The position numbers and the translations under genes are program-made. A model generated the notes under the pieces. It was not told the origin of the DNA. It did no database searches and saw nothing but the letters and a program-made list of their open reading frames with translations. This document shows positions 1-8,783 of a stretch of 39,714 bases of DNA, piece by piece. How positions within the stretch are numbered: position 1 is the stretch's first letter; every line of letters starts with the position of its first letter. The stretch comes from Parabacteroides sp. (GTDB lineage Bacteria > Bacteroidota > Bacteroidia > Bacteroidales > Tannerellaceae), in assembly GCA_017481945.1 (NCBI GenBank), contig JAFUOJ010000004.1, positions 1 to 39,714 of the forward strand, read 5' to 3'.

Positions 1-190
1 AGTAATCGCTGGTGAAGGTAATGTAACAATCAATGGCGCTGCTGGTAAGAAAGTTGTAGTAAGCAACATCTTAGGTCAGGTAGTAGCTAACACAGTTCTT
101 ACATCAGACAACGCAACAATCGCTGCTCCTGCAGGTGTAGTTGTTGTTGCTGTTGAAGGCGAAACTGCTGTTAAAGCAATCGTTAAGTAA
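1..190 (+). CDS. C-terminal end of a secreted protein, DUF6383-like (partial)
   Basis: The frame is open from base 2 to the TAA at 188-190 and gives 62 residues; the gene starts outside the window. The peptide is rich in Val, Ala and Gly and contains the segment KKVVVSNILGQVV, ending AVKAIVK. This resembles the C-terminal domain called DUF6383 that is repeated on many secreted Parabacteroides proteins, itself similar in style to type IX secretion sorting domains. The family name is from memory. A strong terminator follows 44 bases after the stop. The function of the whole protein cannot be told from the tail. Confidence 0.7.
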   Translation, partial: VIAGEGNVTINGAAGKKVVVSNILGQVVANTVLTSDNATIAAPAGVVVVAVEGETAVKAIVK

Positions 191-234
191 GTAAATTAAA
201 AAGTTCTTCTGTTAAGGAAGATTCTTAAGAAGAT

Positions 235-271
235 AAAGCCCCGAAAGTTTTAAGCTTTCGGGGCTTTTTTT
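235..271 (+). terminator. Rho-independent terminator
   Basis: GCCCCGAAAG (238-247) pairs exactly with CTTTCGGGGC (255-264) around a 7-base loop. An AAA/TTT extension and a run of seven T follow. It ends the transcript of the partial gene on its left. Confidence 0.9.
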
Positions 272-286
272 GTTTGGGAAAAACCG

Positions 287-294
287 TATCTTTG
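287..294 (+). promoter_or_regulatory. Bacteroidales -7 box TATCTTTG
   Basis: TATCTTTG matches TAnnTTTG exactly and lies 35 bases before the ATG at 330. No TTTG -33 element is seen at the usual 19-21 base spacing. A GGAGG sequence at 321-325 sits five bases before the ATG, a good Shine-Dalgarno match that is unusual in this phylum. Confidence 0.5.
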
Positions 295-329
295 AAGACA
301 TTGATAGCGAAGAAAAATAAGGAGGTAAT

Positions 330-1241
330 ATGAACAGGCGTGCATTTATGGGATTGACGGCGGCTTCGTTGGTGACGGCGGGGCAGGGACGTGTGGAAGC
401 TACTCTTTTGGGAACGAAAGTAGCGAATGGCTCTTTGGCGAGTGAGGGATTAGCGGTTCGTTTCTTAGGAACGGGAGCTGCGGACTGGAAGGGTAAGGAT
501 GAGAGAGGAGAGTTACGACGTTTGTCCAGTATTTTGGTGGACAGGCGGGTATTAGTTGATTTTACTCCGACAGACGCTGATATGGTTCCGGAGGGCTGTC
601 AGCCAGAGGTTATTTTCTATACCCATTCGCATGGCGATCACTATCATCCGGAGGCGGCTTTGAAATTGGGTGTGAAGCAGGTCTATCTGAGTCATACCTG
701 GTATGACATTGCAAAGGCAGGTTTTGCAAAAGCTGCGAAAAGTTTGAATCTACCTGTTCCTACGATTTCTCCACTTTATGTAGGGCAACCGGTTACTCTT
801 GGCGATTTGATCTTTACACCGTTGCCTGCCAATCATGCAACGGGTCACCTTTTTGAACAAACGTTGATTTATCTGATAGAGAAACAACAGGCACGCGTTC
901 TTTATGCTACGGATACCGGAGGATTACCTGCTGCTGCAACTCGCATGATAGGTATTGACGCTCATGAAAAGGGGAAACCTATTACCGGTTTAATCATGGA
1001 GGCGACTATGGGAATGGAACATGATATAGACTTCCGTATCTTTACGCATACCAGTGTGGGGCAGGTAGCGCGAACCGTTCAGGTTCTTACTCAAACGAAA
1101 CGTTATTTACCACCTGTAGGGCAACCGGTTTATATTACTCATTTGGCACGTACGCTACATGGTACACAGGCGGAGTTAGACGCTCACCTTCCGGAGCCTT
1201 TGCGAGCTGCGTATGATGGCTTGGAGGTAATCTTTCAATAA
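330..1241 (+). CDS. Metallo-beta-lactamase-fold hydrolase with Tat-type signal
   Basis: This 303-aa protein has the MBL-fold zinc motif HxHxDH at residues 99-104 (H99, H101, D103, H104). Later metal-ligand candidates are in the segments PANHATG, YATDTGG and ITHLART. The N-terminus NRRAFMGLTAASLV has paired arginines followed by a hydrophobic stretch, which suggests Tat export with the enzyme folded and metal-loaded in the cytoplasm. The start is supported by GGAGG at 321-325. It is a single gene with its own promoter-like box and a shared terminator with the convergent peptidase. The substrate is unknown; the MBL superfamily includes lactonases, phosphodiesterases and nucleases, and nothing here decides among them. 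Confidence 0.85.
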   Translation: MNRRAFMGLTAASLVTAGQGRVEATLLGTKVANGSLASEGLAVRFLGTGAADWKGKDERGELRRLSSILVDRRVLVDFTPTDADMVPEGCQPEVIFYTHSHGDHYHPEAALKLGVKQVYLSHTWYDIAKAGFAKAAKSLNLPVPTISPLYVGQPVTLGDLIFTPLPANHATGHLFEQTLIYLIEKQQARVLYATDTGGLPAAATRMIGIDAHEKGKPITGLIMEATMGMEHDIDFRIFTHTSVGQVARTVQVLTQTKRYLPPVGQPVYITHLARTLHGTQAELDAHLPEPLRAAYDGLEVIFQ

Positions 1242-1251
1242 TAGACAAAAG

Positions 1252-1310
1252 AAAAAGGGCTGTTGATAAGTCGGTTAATAACCTGTTACTTATCAACAGT
1301 CCTTTCTTTA
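1252..1310. terminator. Bidirectional terminator between convergent genes
   Basis: An 18-base arm at 1254-1271 pairs with 1288-1305, with one G-T wobble. It is flanked by A-rich sequence on the left and T-rich sequence on the right. It separates the stop at 1241 from the minus-strand stop at 1322 and can serve both genes. Confidence 0.8.
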
Positions 1311-1321
1311 TACCCTTTGAT

Positions 1322-3796
1322 TTAGAGCGCTTTCTCCGGATACATGGCTTCCCACCATTCCGGTTGATCTTTTAACCATTTTGCAAACCAAGCGTAGATG
1401 GTTTTGTTCCATTCCGCCCGTTTCTGATAGTCGAATATCTGGTGATTTTGTCCGACTACCTGCACGAATGCGGTCGGTTTCCCTAATAACTTCAAAGCTG
1501 TAAACATTTGAATACTTTCACCGATAGGCACATTCGTGTCGTCTGTCCCGTGAAGGAATAAGATCGGAGTGTTGATCTTGTCGGCATTGAACAGCGGACT
1601 TTGCAATGTGTACATGTCTCGTGCGTTCCAAGGATAACTGTCGGCACTTGCCAATGCGCTATAAGAGTATCCCCAATAACCTTCTCCCCAGTAACTGGTG
1701 ATGTCACTGATTCCGGCATGAGAGATAGCCGTGGCAAAGATATCCGTCTTGGTTTGTAAATATTGACTCATAAAACCTCCGTAAGAAGCTCCGATACAAC
1801 CAATCTTCTTTGCGTCAACAAAGGAGTGGGCAGCACAGAACTTTTTAGTTCCTTCGATAATCTCATCCCCTGTACGTTCACCCCACGCATTGACGTGACG
1901 AGCGGAGAACTCTTGTCCAAAGCCGGTAGCTCCACTGGGCTGTATGATGTAAACGACATATCCCAAAGCAGCGTAGGCGTGTGAAGGGTAACGATTTTCG
2001 AGTGTACGCTCGGTCGGACTGGTCCCTCCATAGTAATTGACAATCAGCGGATACTTCTTATTGGGGTCAAAATGTGGCGGTAGATAGTAACGCCCGTAGA
2101 TAGTGTCACCCGCAGCGGCTTGGAAGTTCCAGTCGTGTACCTCGCCTAATGTTACATCTTTCAGTATGTCGGTAGATAAATCCTTCAGGCAAATGGATTC
2201 TTTTCCCTTCTTCTTGAGATTGATGGTATAGAGACGTTGTGAGTTAGAGGCGCTTTCTCCGTAATAGACCAATTGCGGTGCCTCTTCTGCCACAGTGAAG
2301 TCCGATAGAATATCTTCTTTAAGTGGGACAAGCGTTATCTTTTTTGTTTCCGGATTCAAGACGTAAAGGCGTACGCAATCTTTGTCTTCTCCCTGTAGAT
2401 AGATTTGTCGGTCTCCTTTGTTCCAAACGGCACGTTGAACAGAAGGGTTGAAATCTTTGGTGAGTGCAGTTGCCTGCTTGGTTGCTACATCAAAGAAGAA
2501 CAATTGACCGTCACTCATGTTAGAGGTTTGTCCCGGTGCGATATTCAAACCAATCTTGTCGAATGCTTCTCCGGAAGCAGCTACTAACAGCTGTTTACCA
2601 TCCGGGGAGAACTGTGCGTAGTTTACAAACGGATCTTTTATGAGTAACTCCGTCTCCATTGTTTGTAAATCCATACGATAAAGTAAAGTAGAAGAGAATG
2701 GACGTTTGGTCAGATGAGATTCACTGCTGCTGAACAGTAAATAGCGTCCATCCTCAGAGATGTCATTGATATAGGTTGAACGGTGTCCGTAGGTCAATCG
2801 TTGCAGGAGCCCTGTCGCCAAATCATATTTATAGATGAAAGAGCGATTACGCCATCCCGGTTGCCGATCGTCCGGCTCTATAATCTCCTGTAATTGTTCT
2901 CCTTTCTTGGGACCCTTATCGGTAATTGTGAATAAGAGGAAGTCTTCGGTCGGGGCAAAGCTGAAACGTCCCTCCGGCAGGTTAGCGGAAAGAATTGTTT
3001 CTGCTTTCGTGACCGGATCCACTGTGACTAATTCCGTCCCCTGTATGCCTTTGCGTGTATAATACAATCGGTTGCTACGGGGTAACCAATTGTAATTATG
3101 ACTTTGGCTTTCGAGCAACATCTGACCCGTTGCTAAGTCTGTTACCTGTTGAAAAGCTTCGGTTTCTCCACCGGGGAAGGTGGTTCTATAGTCAGTCAAT
3201 AAGTACTTTCCGTTGGGAGAAAGGCCGACTGAACGGAAACGAATCCCGTCAAAAACTTCCCGGATAGTGTACCGTTTTTCCGGATCAGTAGTGGCGGTAA
3301 CGATGGCTTTACTGTCTGTTTTAAAGGTGGCAGTAAGTGCTTTTTCTGTTTTCTCTGAAGTCGATAGATACTTGATAACTACCTCATAGCGATGCGGTTC
3401 GAGTGTAAGTTTAAGCGAACCGTTTGCGAGCGTTTTTTTCTGCCCATCGATGTAGACTTCGATGCTTTCCGGTCCTTCAACCGATAACGTCCCGTCTGTG
3501 TACCGATCACTATTCAAATAGAAAGAGGCAAGGTGAAGAGAATAGCCTATCGGTTGTTGAGGCAGAGTCCCCGCTTCGATTGTTTGTGAACTTTCCTGTA
3601 CGTTTTGAAAAGGAATAGCTGTTTTTAGTAGTTCCTTTTCTGCATACTTCCGGCTGTTTACGTCAAGACTATCTATTAAAAAAGGCTTTTGAACAGAATA
3701 GGGTCCGGCATATTTAAACTGTTTTACAGGAACCTCTTCTGCAAAAAGAGAGTAACAGCTACAAAGAGCAGATAGGAGTAAAATGTTTCTTTTCAT
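1322..3796 (-). CDS. S9 family peptidase (prolyl oligopeptidase / DPP IV type)
   Basis: An 824-aa exported serine peptidase. Residues 1-20 form a signal peptide ending near LFAEE. The middle (about 175-530) has repeated WD40/TolB-like strands of a beta-propeller, for example SPNGKYLL, SEDGRYLLF and SPDGKQLL. The C-terminal alpha/beta hydrolase domain carries the S9 triad: Ser671 in GASYGG, Asp753 in HGTDDTNVP and His785 in GQNHQ. The family cleaves after proline or related residues in short peptides, and periplasmic members help use dietary or host peptides. It lies 21 bases downstream of the MBL gene at 3818-4657, so the two are probably co-transcribed. The exact specificity (DPP IV, acylaminoacyl peptidase or other) is not determined. 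Confidence 0.9.
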   Translation of the reverse strand: MKRNILLLSALCSCYSLFAEEVPVKQFKYAGPYSVQKPFLIDSLDVNSRKYAEKELLKTAIPFQNVQESSQTIEAGTLPQQPIGYSLHLASFYLNSDRYTDGTLSVEGPESIEVYIDGQKKTLANGSLKLTLEPHRYEVVIKYLSTSEKTEKALTATFKTDSKAIVTATTDPEKRYTIREVFDGIRFRSVGLSPNGKYLLTDYRTTFPGGETEAFQQVTDLATGQMLLESQSHNYNWLPRSNRLYYTRKGIQGTELVTVDPVTKAETILSANLPEGRFSFAPTEDFLLFTITDKGPKKGEQLQEIIEPDDRQPGWRNRSFIYKYDLATGLLQRLTYGHRSTYINDISEDGRYLLFSSSESHLTKRPFSSTLLYRMDLQTMETELLIKDPFVNYAQFSPDGKQLLVAASGEAFDKIGLNIAPGQTSNMSDGQLFFFDVATKQATALTKDFNPSVQRAVWNKGDRQIYLQGEDKDCVRLYVLNPETKKITLVPLKEDILSDFTVAEEAPQLVYYGESASNSQRLYTINLKKKGKESICLKDLSTDILKDVTLGEVHDWNFQAAAGDTIYGRYYLPPHFDPNKKYPLIVNYYGGTSPTERTLENRYPSHAYAALGYVVYIIQPSGATGFGQEFSARHVNAWGERTGDEIIEGTKKFCAAHSFVDAKKIGCIGASYGGFMSQYLQTKTDIFATAISHAGISDITSYWGEGYWGYSYSALASADSYPWNARDMYTLQSPLFNADKINTPILFLHGTDDTNVPIGESIQMFTALKLLGKPTAFVQVVGQNHQIFDYQKRAEWNKTIYAWFAKWLKDQPEWWEAMYPEKAL

Positions 3797-3817
3797 GGAG
3801 AAATATGTATTAAGTTA

Positions 3818-4657
3818 TTATGCGAGTTTCTGATCGACCTTGAAGAAATCGTTTACCTTTTTGATTGTACTGCAACGTGTATAGGCATCGTGACAGTAGA
3901 TGATGGCTTGCTTTTCGCGGGCAGCCTCTTCCAACATCCGGAGTTTCTCCTCATAAGAGAGAACCGGATAGGTATCGTAGGCTGATATCCAAGCCGGTGA
4001 AACACTGGCTGACAAAGGAATTACATCGCCGGCGAAGACATAGGTCCGTTCGGGTGTTGTAATGTAAGGAGCTATTTGTCCCGGTGTGTGTCCGTCAAAC
4101 AGACGTAAGTTGATTCCCGGGCAGAGGGCAGTCTCCTTTTCGATGATACGTAGTTTTCCTGCGTCTGCTACGGCTTGCATATTTTCTAAAAAGTAAGAAT
4201 CTGCTTCAAGAGCGTTCGGATGGAGGAAATTCTCCCATTGGGCTTGACTGACCCAGTGAGTGGCATTGGGAAAGGCCAGTTGGAAGATCTTCTCTCCGCT
4301 GGGAAGAATCTTCTTTTGGGTTGTATATCCACAATGGTCGAAATGCAGATGGGTGAATACGACATCTGTGATAGATTCGCAGGGAAGTTGGTATCGTTGC
4401 AGTAGGAGGTCTCCTAAATCTTTTAGGTCAAAAAAGTTATAGTAACTGAGTTGTTTCAGTTGTTTGTCTCCGGCACCGTTATCTATTAGAACGACCCGAC
4501 CGTCTCCCGTTTGAACCAGTAGGCTACGCATGGCCAAAACACAGCCGTTTTGTTCATTGCTCGGATATCGGCGGCTCCAGGCGGATTTGGGAATGGCACC
4601 GAACATGGCGCCTCCGTCTGCATAGAAAAATCCCGTATCTATAAGTTGAATATCCAT
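3818..4657 (-). CDS. MBL-fold metallohydrolase, lactonase-like
   Basis: This 279-aa protein has no signal peptide and is expected in the cytoplasm. The zinc motif is THLHFDH (H103, H105, D107, H108), preceded by VVLIDNGAGDK, a typical MBL strand with an Asp-Asn-Gly turn. Later ligands are likely His in the segment FDGHTPGQ, Asp in FAGDVIP and His in IIYCHDAY. The layout resembles the AiiA/quorum-quenching-lactonase-like branch of the superfamily, but that group is broad and the substrate is unknown. It is the first gene of a two-gene unit with the S9 peptidase. A -7 box lies about 20 bases upstream. Confidence 0.85.
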   Translation of the reverse strand: MDIQLIDTGFFYADGGAMFGAIPKSAWSRRYPSNEQNGCVLAMRSLLVQTGDGRVVLIDNGAGDKQLKQLSYYNFFDLKDLGDLLLQRYQLPCESITDVVFTHLHFDHCGYTTQKKILPSGEKIFQLAFPNATHWVSQAQWENFLHPNALEADSYFLENMQAVADAGKLRIIEKETALCPGINLRLFDGHTPGQIAPYITTPERTYVFAGDVIPLSASVSPAWISAYDTYPVLSYEEKLRMLEEAAREKQAIIYCHDAYTRCSTIKKVNDFFKVDQKLA

Positions 4658-4675
4658 AATTTATGCATTTGAGGA

Positions 4676-4683
4676 CAAATATA
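4676..4683 (-). promoter_or_regulatory. -7 box TATATTTG for the MBL/S9 unit
   Basis: On the minus strand this reads TATATTTG, an exact TAnnTTTG match, placed 19 bases before the ATG at 4657. No clear -33 element is seen. It is divergent from the box at 4731-4738. Confidence 0.5.
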
Positions 4684-4730
4684 GACAAGTTTTTTCTTTT
4701 GCACTCATGCGACAGGTAAATGAAATTGTT

Positions 4731-4738
4731 TACATTTG
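4731..4738 (+). promoter_or_regulatory. -7 box TACATTTG for the Mur-like operon
   Basis: TACATTTG matches TAnnTTTG. Transcription would begin near 4743-4745, which lies after the upstream ATG at 4720. This favours the ATG at 4756 as the true start of the next gene. Confidence 0.5.
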
Positions 4739-4755
4739 CAGACAAAATCAAAGTA

Positions 4756-5685
4756 ATGCGAAGTGTTCATTTAATCTCTGTCAACGAACCATTGTTGTTT
4801 GATTTGGCTTTAGCTATCCACCAAAAGGGATACGAGGTGAGTGTTTCCGGGGTAGGCTTAACTCTTCCGACTCTTGCAAAGTTAGAGGAGGAGGGATGTA
4901 CATGCTATGGCGAAGGATGGTTTCCGGAGAAGTTAACGAAATATATAGAATTTGTCGTATTAGGGGCAACCGTCCGTCAGGATAACCCTGAGTTAATACG
5001 TGCAAAAGAGCTGGGATTATTAGTGCTTTCAATACCTGAGTTCATCTTTCAGCGGACAAAGGGGAAAATACGTGTGGTTGTTGCCGGAAGTCGAGGGAAA
5101 AATACAATTCTTTCGATGATTGTTTGTGCATTGAAACGACAACGGTTTGCATTCGACTATGCGTTAACCAGTGAAATGCCCTCCTTGTTGCCTAGCCGGA
5201 TTCGTTTGAGCTATGAGGCACGGATTGCAATCATTGAGGGGGATGAACATGTAACCTCTGCTTTGGAGAAACGCTTTCAACTTGAGTTCTATCGTCCGCA
5301 TATCGCTATTCTGACGAATCTGATGTGGACTTCTGCTACGGATCATGCGACACCTGAAGCTTATCATACGACTTTCCGTACGTTTGCCTCTTCCATCGAA
5401 CGTGGGGGAAAATTGATTTATTTTGATGGAGATCCATTGGTGAAACAGTTGGCCGGAGAGATACGTGAGGATATTACAGCAATGCCTTATGACCAGCATG
5501 CAGTGATTGAACGGGAAGGAAAGAGCTATTTGCAGACACGATATGGAGAGTTCCCTATCTACGTACCGGATCGTTACTTCTTGATCAATTTGAATGCAGC
5601 GCGTTTAGCTTGTCGGCAGTTAGGGATAAAAGATACTGATTTTTACCAAGCTTTATCTGAATATAGTGTATCTTTGCAGGTATGA
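4756..5685 (+). CDS. Mur-ligase-like protein lacking the C-terminal domain
   Basis: With the ATG at 4756 the protein has 309 aa and begins MRSVHLISV, like the N-terminal Rossmann fold of MurC/Mpl ligases. An in-frame ATG at 4720 would add 12 residues but lies before the predicted transcription start. A degenerate ATP loop AGSRGKNT is at residues 110-117; true Mur ligases have GTxGKT/S there, so Asn116 is unusual. A central-domain-like segment with EGDEH follows. The protein ends where the Mur C-terminal domain would begin; Mpl is about 450 aa. Activity as an amino-acid or peptide ligase is therefore doubtful. It overlaps the next gene by four bases (ATGA), which indicates translational coupling. 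Confidence 0.75.
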   Translation: MRSVHLISVNEPLLFDLALAIHQKGYEVSVSGVGLTLPTLAKLEEEGCTCYGEGWFPEKLTKYIEFVVLGATVRQDNPELIRAKELGLLVLSIPEFIFQRTKGKIRVVVAGSRGKNTILSMIVCALKRQRFAFDYALTSEMPSLLPSRIRLSYEARIAIIEGDEHVTSALEKRFQLEFYRPHIAILTNLMWTSATDHATPEAYHTTFRTFASSIERGGKLIYFDGDPLVKQLAGEIREDITAMPYDQHAVIEREGKSYLQTRYGEFPIYVPDRYFLINLNAARLACRQLGIKDTDFYQALSEYSVSLQV

Positions 5686-6230
5686 TTATTGCAAGAAAAA
5701 AAAGAAAAGAGAACATCGCAGAATATTTGTTGTACATGTGGCAGGTGGAGGACCTGATACGTGCCAACAATTTTGATATGGATTCTATCCGGCGGACAGT
5801 TGTGAATCAATACAACCAACCGGAGGAGGTAAAAGAGGAGATTGCAAAATGGTATGAGGAACTAATCGAGATGATGCGTTCCGAAGGAGTAAAGGAGAAA
5901 GGACATATTCAGTTGAATAAAAATGTAATTATTACTTTGACTGATTTACATCTCCGTCTGTTAAAGTCTCCAAAGGAAATGATTTATACCGCGTCTTACT
6001 ATAAAACGCTTCCTTATATTGTTCAGCTTCGTGCAAAATCCGGCGGAGAAGATTTGCCGGAATTGGAGACCTGTTTCAATGCAATTTATGGTTTTTTGTT
6101 GTTGAAAATGCAGGGTCGTGAGATTAGTGCAGAAACAATGGAAGGAATAAAGCAGATTAGTTCTTTTTTGGCGCTTCTTGCTGAGAAGTATCGGGAAGAT
6201 ATGAATGGAGAACTGAAATTAGAGGATTAA
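5682..6230 (+). CDS. DUF4924 family protein
   Basis: A 182-aa cytoplasmic protein with no signal or membrane segment, rich in Glu and Lys and predicted to be mainly helical. It begins MIIARKKRKENIAEYLLYMW and matches, from memory, the Bacteroidales family DUF4924, whose function is unknown. The start codon overlaps the stop of the Mur-like gene (ATGA), and rmlD follows after six bases. The gene is thus in a tight operon with cell-envelope and translation functions, but nothing in its residues points to a reaction. Confidence 0.8.
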   Translation: MIIARKKRKENIAEYLLYMWQVEDLIRANNFDMDSIRRTVVNQYNQPEEVKEEIAKWYEELIEMMRSEGVKEKGHIQLNKNVIITLTDLHLRLLKSPKEMIYTASYYKTLPYIVQLRAKSGGEDLPELETCFNAIYGFLLLKMQGREISAETMEGIKQISSFLALLAEKYREDMNGELKLED

Positions 6231-6236
6231 GTTGAA

Positions 6237-7109
6237 ATGAAAACGATTATAGTAACGGGTGCTAATGGGCAACTGGGGAATTCTGTTCGCCAGTGGGCTG
6301 AGAAGTATCCGCAATATATATTTGTGTATACAGATATCGATACATTAGATATTTGTGACGCAACGGCTGTCAAGTCTTTCGTAAAGGAAAAGGGAGCCGA
6401 TTATATTATTAATTGTGCTGCTTATACTGCTGTAGATAAGGCAGAAGACGATGAGACGCTTTGTGCACGTATAAATCAGGAGGCTGTGCAGAATTTGGGA
6501 GAGGCTGCCCAAGAGGTTGGTGCAAAGGTGATTCATGTTTCTACGGATTATGTCTTTGACGGGACGAATCATGTTCCTTATGTGGAAACGGACGCTACCT
6601 GTCCGGCTTCTGTCTATGGACGAACAAAGTTGGCTGGTGAACAGGCATTGCTGAAGGTTTGTCCGGAGAGCTCTGTGATTATCCGTACAGCATGGCTTTA
6701 TTCGGAGTTTGGAAATAACTTTGTAAAGACGATGTTGCGTTTGGGTAGTGAACGAGAACAGCTCTCGGTGGTTTTCGATCAGGTGGGTTCTCCAACGTAT
6801 GCAGGTGATTTGGCTGCCGCAATATTAACCGTATTGGAACAGGCTGAAAAGGGTGGCTTTGTTCCGGGAGTATATCATTTCTCCAATGAGGGAGTCTGTA
6901 GTTGGTATGATTTTGCAGTGAAGATCATGGAGTTAGGCGGGAAGACTTGTCAAGTGGCTCCTATAGAGTCAAAAGAGTATCCGGCGAAGGCCAATCGTCC
7001 ACATTACAGTGTTTTGAATAAAGCCAAGATAAAAACGACTTATCAGGTCGTAGTGCCGCATTGGGAAACCAGTTTACGTAAATGTATAGAAGCAATTAAA
7101 ACGAAATAA
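6237..7109 (+). CDS. rfbD: dTDP-4-dehydrorhamnose reductase
   Basis: RmlD/RfbD makes dTDP-L-rhamnose by NAD(P)H-dependent reduction of dTDP-4-dehydro-L-rhamnose, the last step of the pathway that feeds surface polysaccharides. The 290-aa length is normal. The extended-SDR features are all visible: nucleotide loop GANGQLG (8-14), STDYVFDG (102-109) and the catalytic pair Y127/K131 in YGRTK. The other three rml genes are not in the window. The gene follows DUF4924 by six bases and precedes prfC by twelve, a compact arrangement consistent with one operon. Confidence 0.95.
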   Translation: MKTIIVTGANGQLGNSVRQWAEKYPQYIFVYTDIDTLDICDATAVKSFVKEKGADYIINCAAYTAVDKAEDDETLCARINQEAVQNLGEAAQEVGAKVIHVSTDYVFDGTNHVPYVETDATCPASVYGRTKLAGEQALLKVCPESSVIIRTAWLYSEFGNNFVKTMLRLGSEREQLSVVFDQVGSPTYAGDLAAAILTVLEQAEKGGFVPGVYHFSNEGVCSWYDFAVKIMELGGKTCQVAPIESKEYPAKANRPHYSVLNKAKIKTTYQVVVPHWETSLRKCIEAIKTK

Positions 7110-7121
7110 GAAATAGATACA

Positions 7122-8702
7122 ATGGGTCAATATTCAGAAGAGATTGAAAGAAGAAGAACGTTTGCTATTATTAGTCACCCGGATGCCGGTAAGACAACGT
7201 TGACTGAAAAGTTATTGTTGTTCGGTGGGGCTATCCATGTGGCAGGAGCTGTAAAGTCTAATAAGATTAAGAAAACAGCTACTTCTGACTGGATGGAAAT
7301 TGAAAAGCAGCGTGGTATCTCCGTTGCAACCTCCGTGATGGCTTTCGATTATTCCGGTCATAAGATTAATATTTTGGATACACCCGGTCACCAGGACTTT
7401 GCGGAAGATACGTTCCGTACCTTGACGGCTGTGGATAGTGTAATTATCGTAATCGATACGGCGAAAGGTGTGGAAGCTCAAACACGCAAGCTGATGGAGG
7501 TCTGTCGTATGCGTAAGACACCGGTTATCGTGTTCGTGAATAAGATGGACCGCGACGGTAAGGAACCGTTCGATTTATTGGATGAAATAGAGGAAGAGTT
7601 GCATATCCATGTACGTCCGTTAAGTTGGCCGATTGATATGGGACAACGTTTCCGAGGTGTTTATAATATATATGAACAGAAACTGAATCTGTATACGCCG
7701 AGTAAGCAATATGTGACGGAGAATGTAGAGTTCAAGGATATCAATAGTCCAGAATTGGAAAACTATATCGAACCGGAGCAGGCAGAGAAGTTACGTTCGG
7801 ATATTGAACTGATAGAGGGTGTTTATCCGGAGTTTGACGTAGAAACTTATTTGAAAGGAGATATCGCACCTGTATTCTTTGGCTCTGCTTTGAATAATTT
7901 CGGAGTAAAGGAGTTGTTGGACTGTTTTATTAATATTGCCCCTTCTCCTCGTCCGGTTGCGGCAGTAGAACGTGTGGTAGATCCGGAAGAGAATGCTTTT
8001 ACCGGTTTTGTATTCAAGATTCATGCGAATATGGACCCGAACCATCGAAGTTGTATTGCTTTCGTGAAGATTTGTTCCGGACGTTTTGAGAGAAATGCAA
8101 ACTATAAGCATGTCCGTTTTGGAAAGATGATGCGCTTTAGTAGCCCGACTGCTTTCATGGCTCAAAAGAAAGAGGTCGTAGATGAGGCTTTTGCCGGAGA
8201 TATTATCGGTTTGCCGGATACGGGAAACTTTAAGATTGGTGATACCTTGACGGCAGGTGAAGAGTTGCACTTCAAAGGATTACCAAGTTTCTCTCCAGAA
8301 ATGTTTAAATATATCGAAAACGCAGACCCAATGAAGGCTAAGCAGTTGAATAAGGGTATTGAACAGTTGATGGATGAAGGGGTAGCACAGCTTTTTGTAA
8401 ATCAGTTTAATGGGCGTAAGATCATTGGAACAGTAGGACAATTGCAGTTTGAAGTAATTCAGTATCGTTTGTTGCATGAGTACGGAGCACAGTGTAAGTG
8501 GGAACCGATTAGTTTGTATAAGGCTTGTTGGATTGAAAGCGATAACGCTGCGGCTTTGGAAAACTTTAAGCGCCGTAAAGCGCAGTATATGGCATTAGAT
8601 AAAGAGGGACGAGATGTTTATTTGGCTGATTCAGGATATGTATTATCTATGGCGCAGCAAGATTTTCCGGATATTAAGTTCCATTTCACATCAGAGTTTT
8701 AA
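7122..8702 (+). CDS. prfC: Peptide chain release factor 3
   Basis: RF3 is a GTPase that removes RF1/RF2 from the ribosome after termination. The 526-aa length is standard. GTPase motifs are at SHPDAGKTT (18-26), DTPGH (86-90) and NKMD (140-143), with RGISV of switch I near residue 65. The EF-Tu-like domain 2 and the RF3-specific C-terminal domain follow. It is the last gene of the run that starts at the Mur-like gene; a strong hairpin lies beyond the stop. Confidence 0.97.
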   Translation: MGQYSEEIERRRTFAIISHPDAGKTTLTEKLLLFGGAIHVAGAVKSNKIKKTATSDWMEIEKQRGISVATSVMAFDYSGHKINILDTPGHQDFAEDTFRTLTAVDSVIIVIDTAKGVEAQTRKLMEVCRMRKTPVIVFVNKMDRDGKEPFDLLDEIEEELHIHVRPLSWPIDMGQRFRGVYNIYEQKLNLYTPSKQYVTENVEFKDINSPELENYIEPEQAEKLRSDIELIEGVYPEFDVETYLKGDIAPVFFGSALNNFGVKELLDCFINIAPSPRPVAAVERVVDPEENAFTGFVFKIHANMDPNHRSCIAFVKICSGRFERNANYKHVRFGKMMRFSSPTAFMAQKKEVVDEAFAGDIIGLPDTGNFKIGDTLTAGEELHFKGLPSFSPEMFKYIENADPMKAKQLNKGIEQLMDEGVAQLFVNQFNGRKIIGTVGQLQFEVIQYRLLHEYGAQCKWEPISLYKACWIESDNAAALENFKRRKAQYMALDKEGRDVYLADSGYVLSMAQQDFPDIKFHFTSEF

Positions 8703-8727
8703 GATATTCAGATAAGAATAAAAGATC

Positions 8728-8765
8728 CAGGGGGAAGAATATACATATTAATACTCTTCCCCCTG
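8728..8765. terminator. Bidirectional terminator after prfC
   Basis: CAGGGGGAAGA (8728-8738) pairs exactly with TCTTCCCCCTG (8755-8765), and the pairing extends inward with one wobble. It sits between the stop of prfC and the convergent stop at 8784. The T-tract is short. Confidence 0.75.
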
Positions 8766-8783
8766 AACCTTTATAAGTAGGGA

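Noticed and set aside
4720-4755. The upstream ATG at 4720 as the start of the Mur-like protein
   Set aside because: It lies before the predicted transcription start from the -7 box at 4731-4738, and the family N-terminus fits the ATG at 4756.
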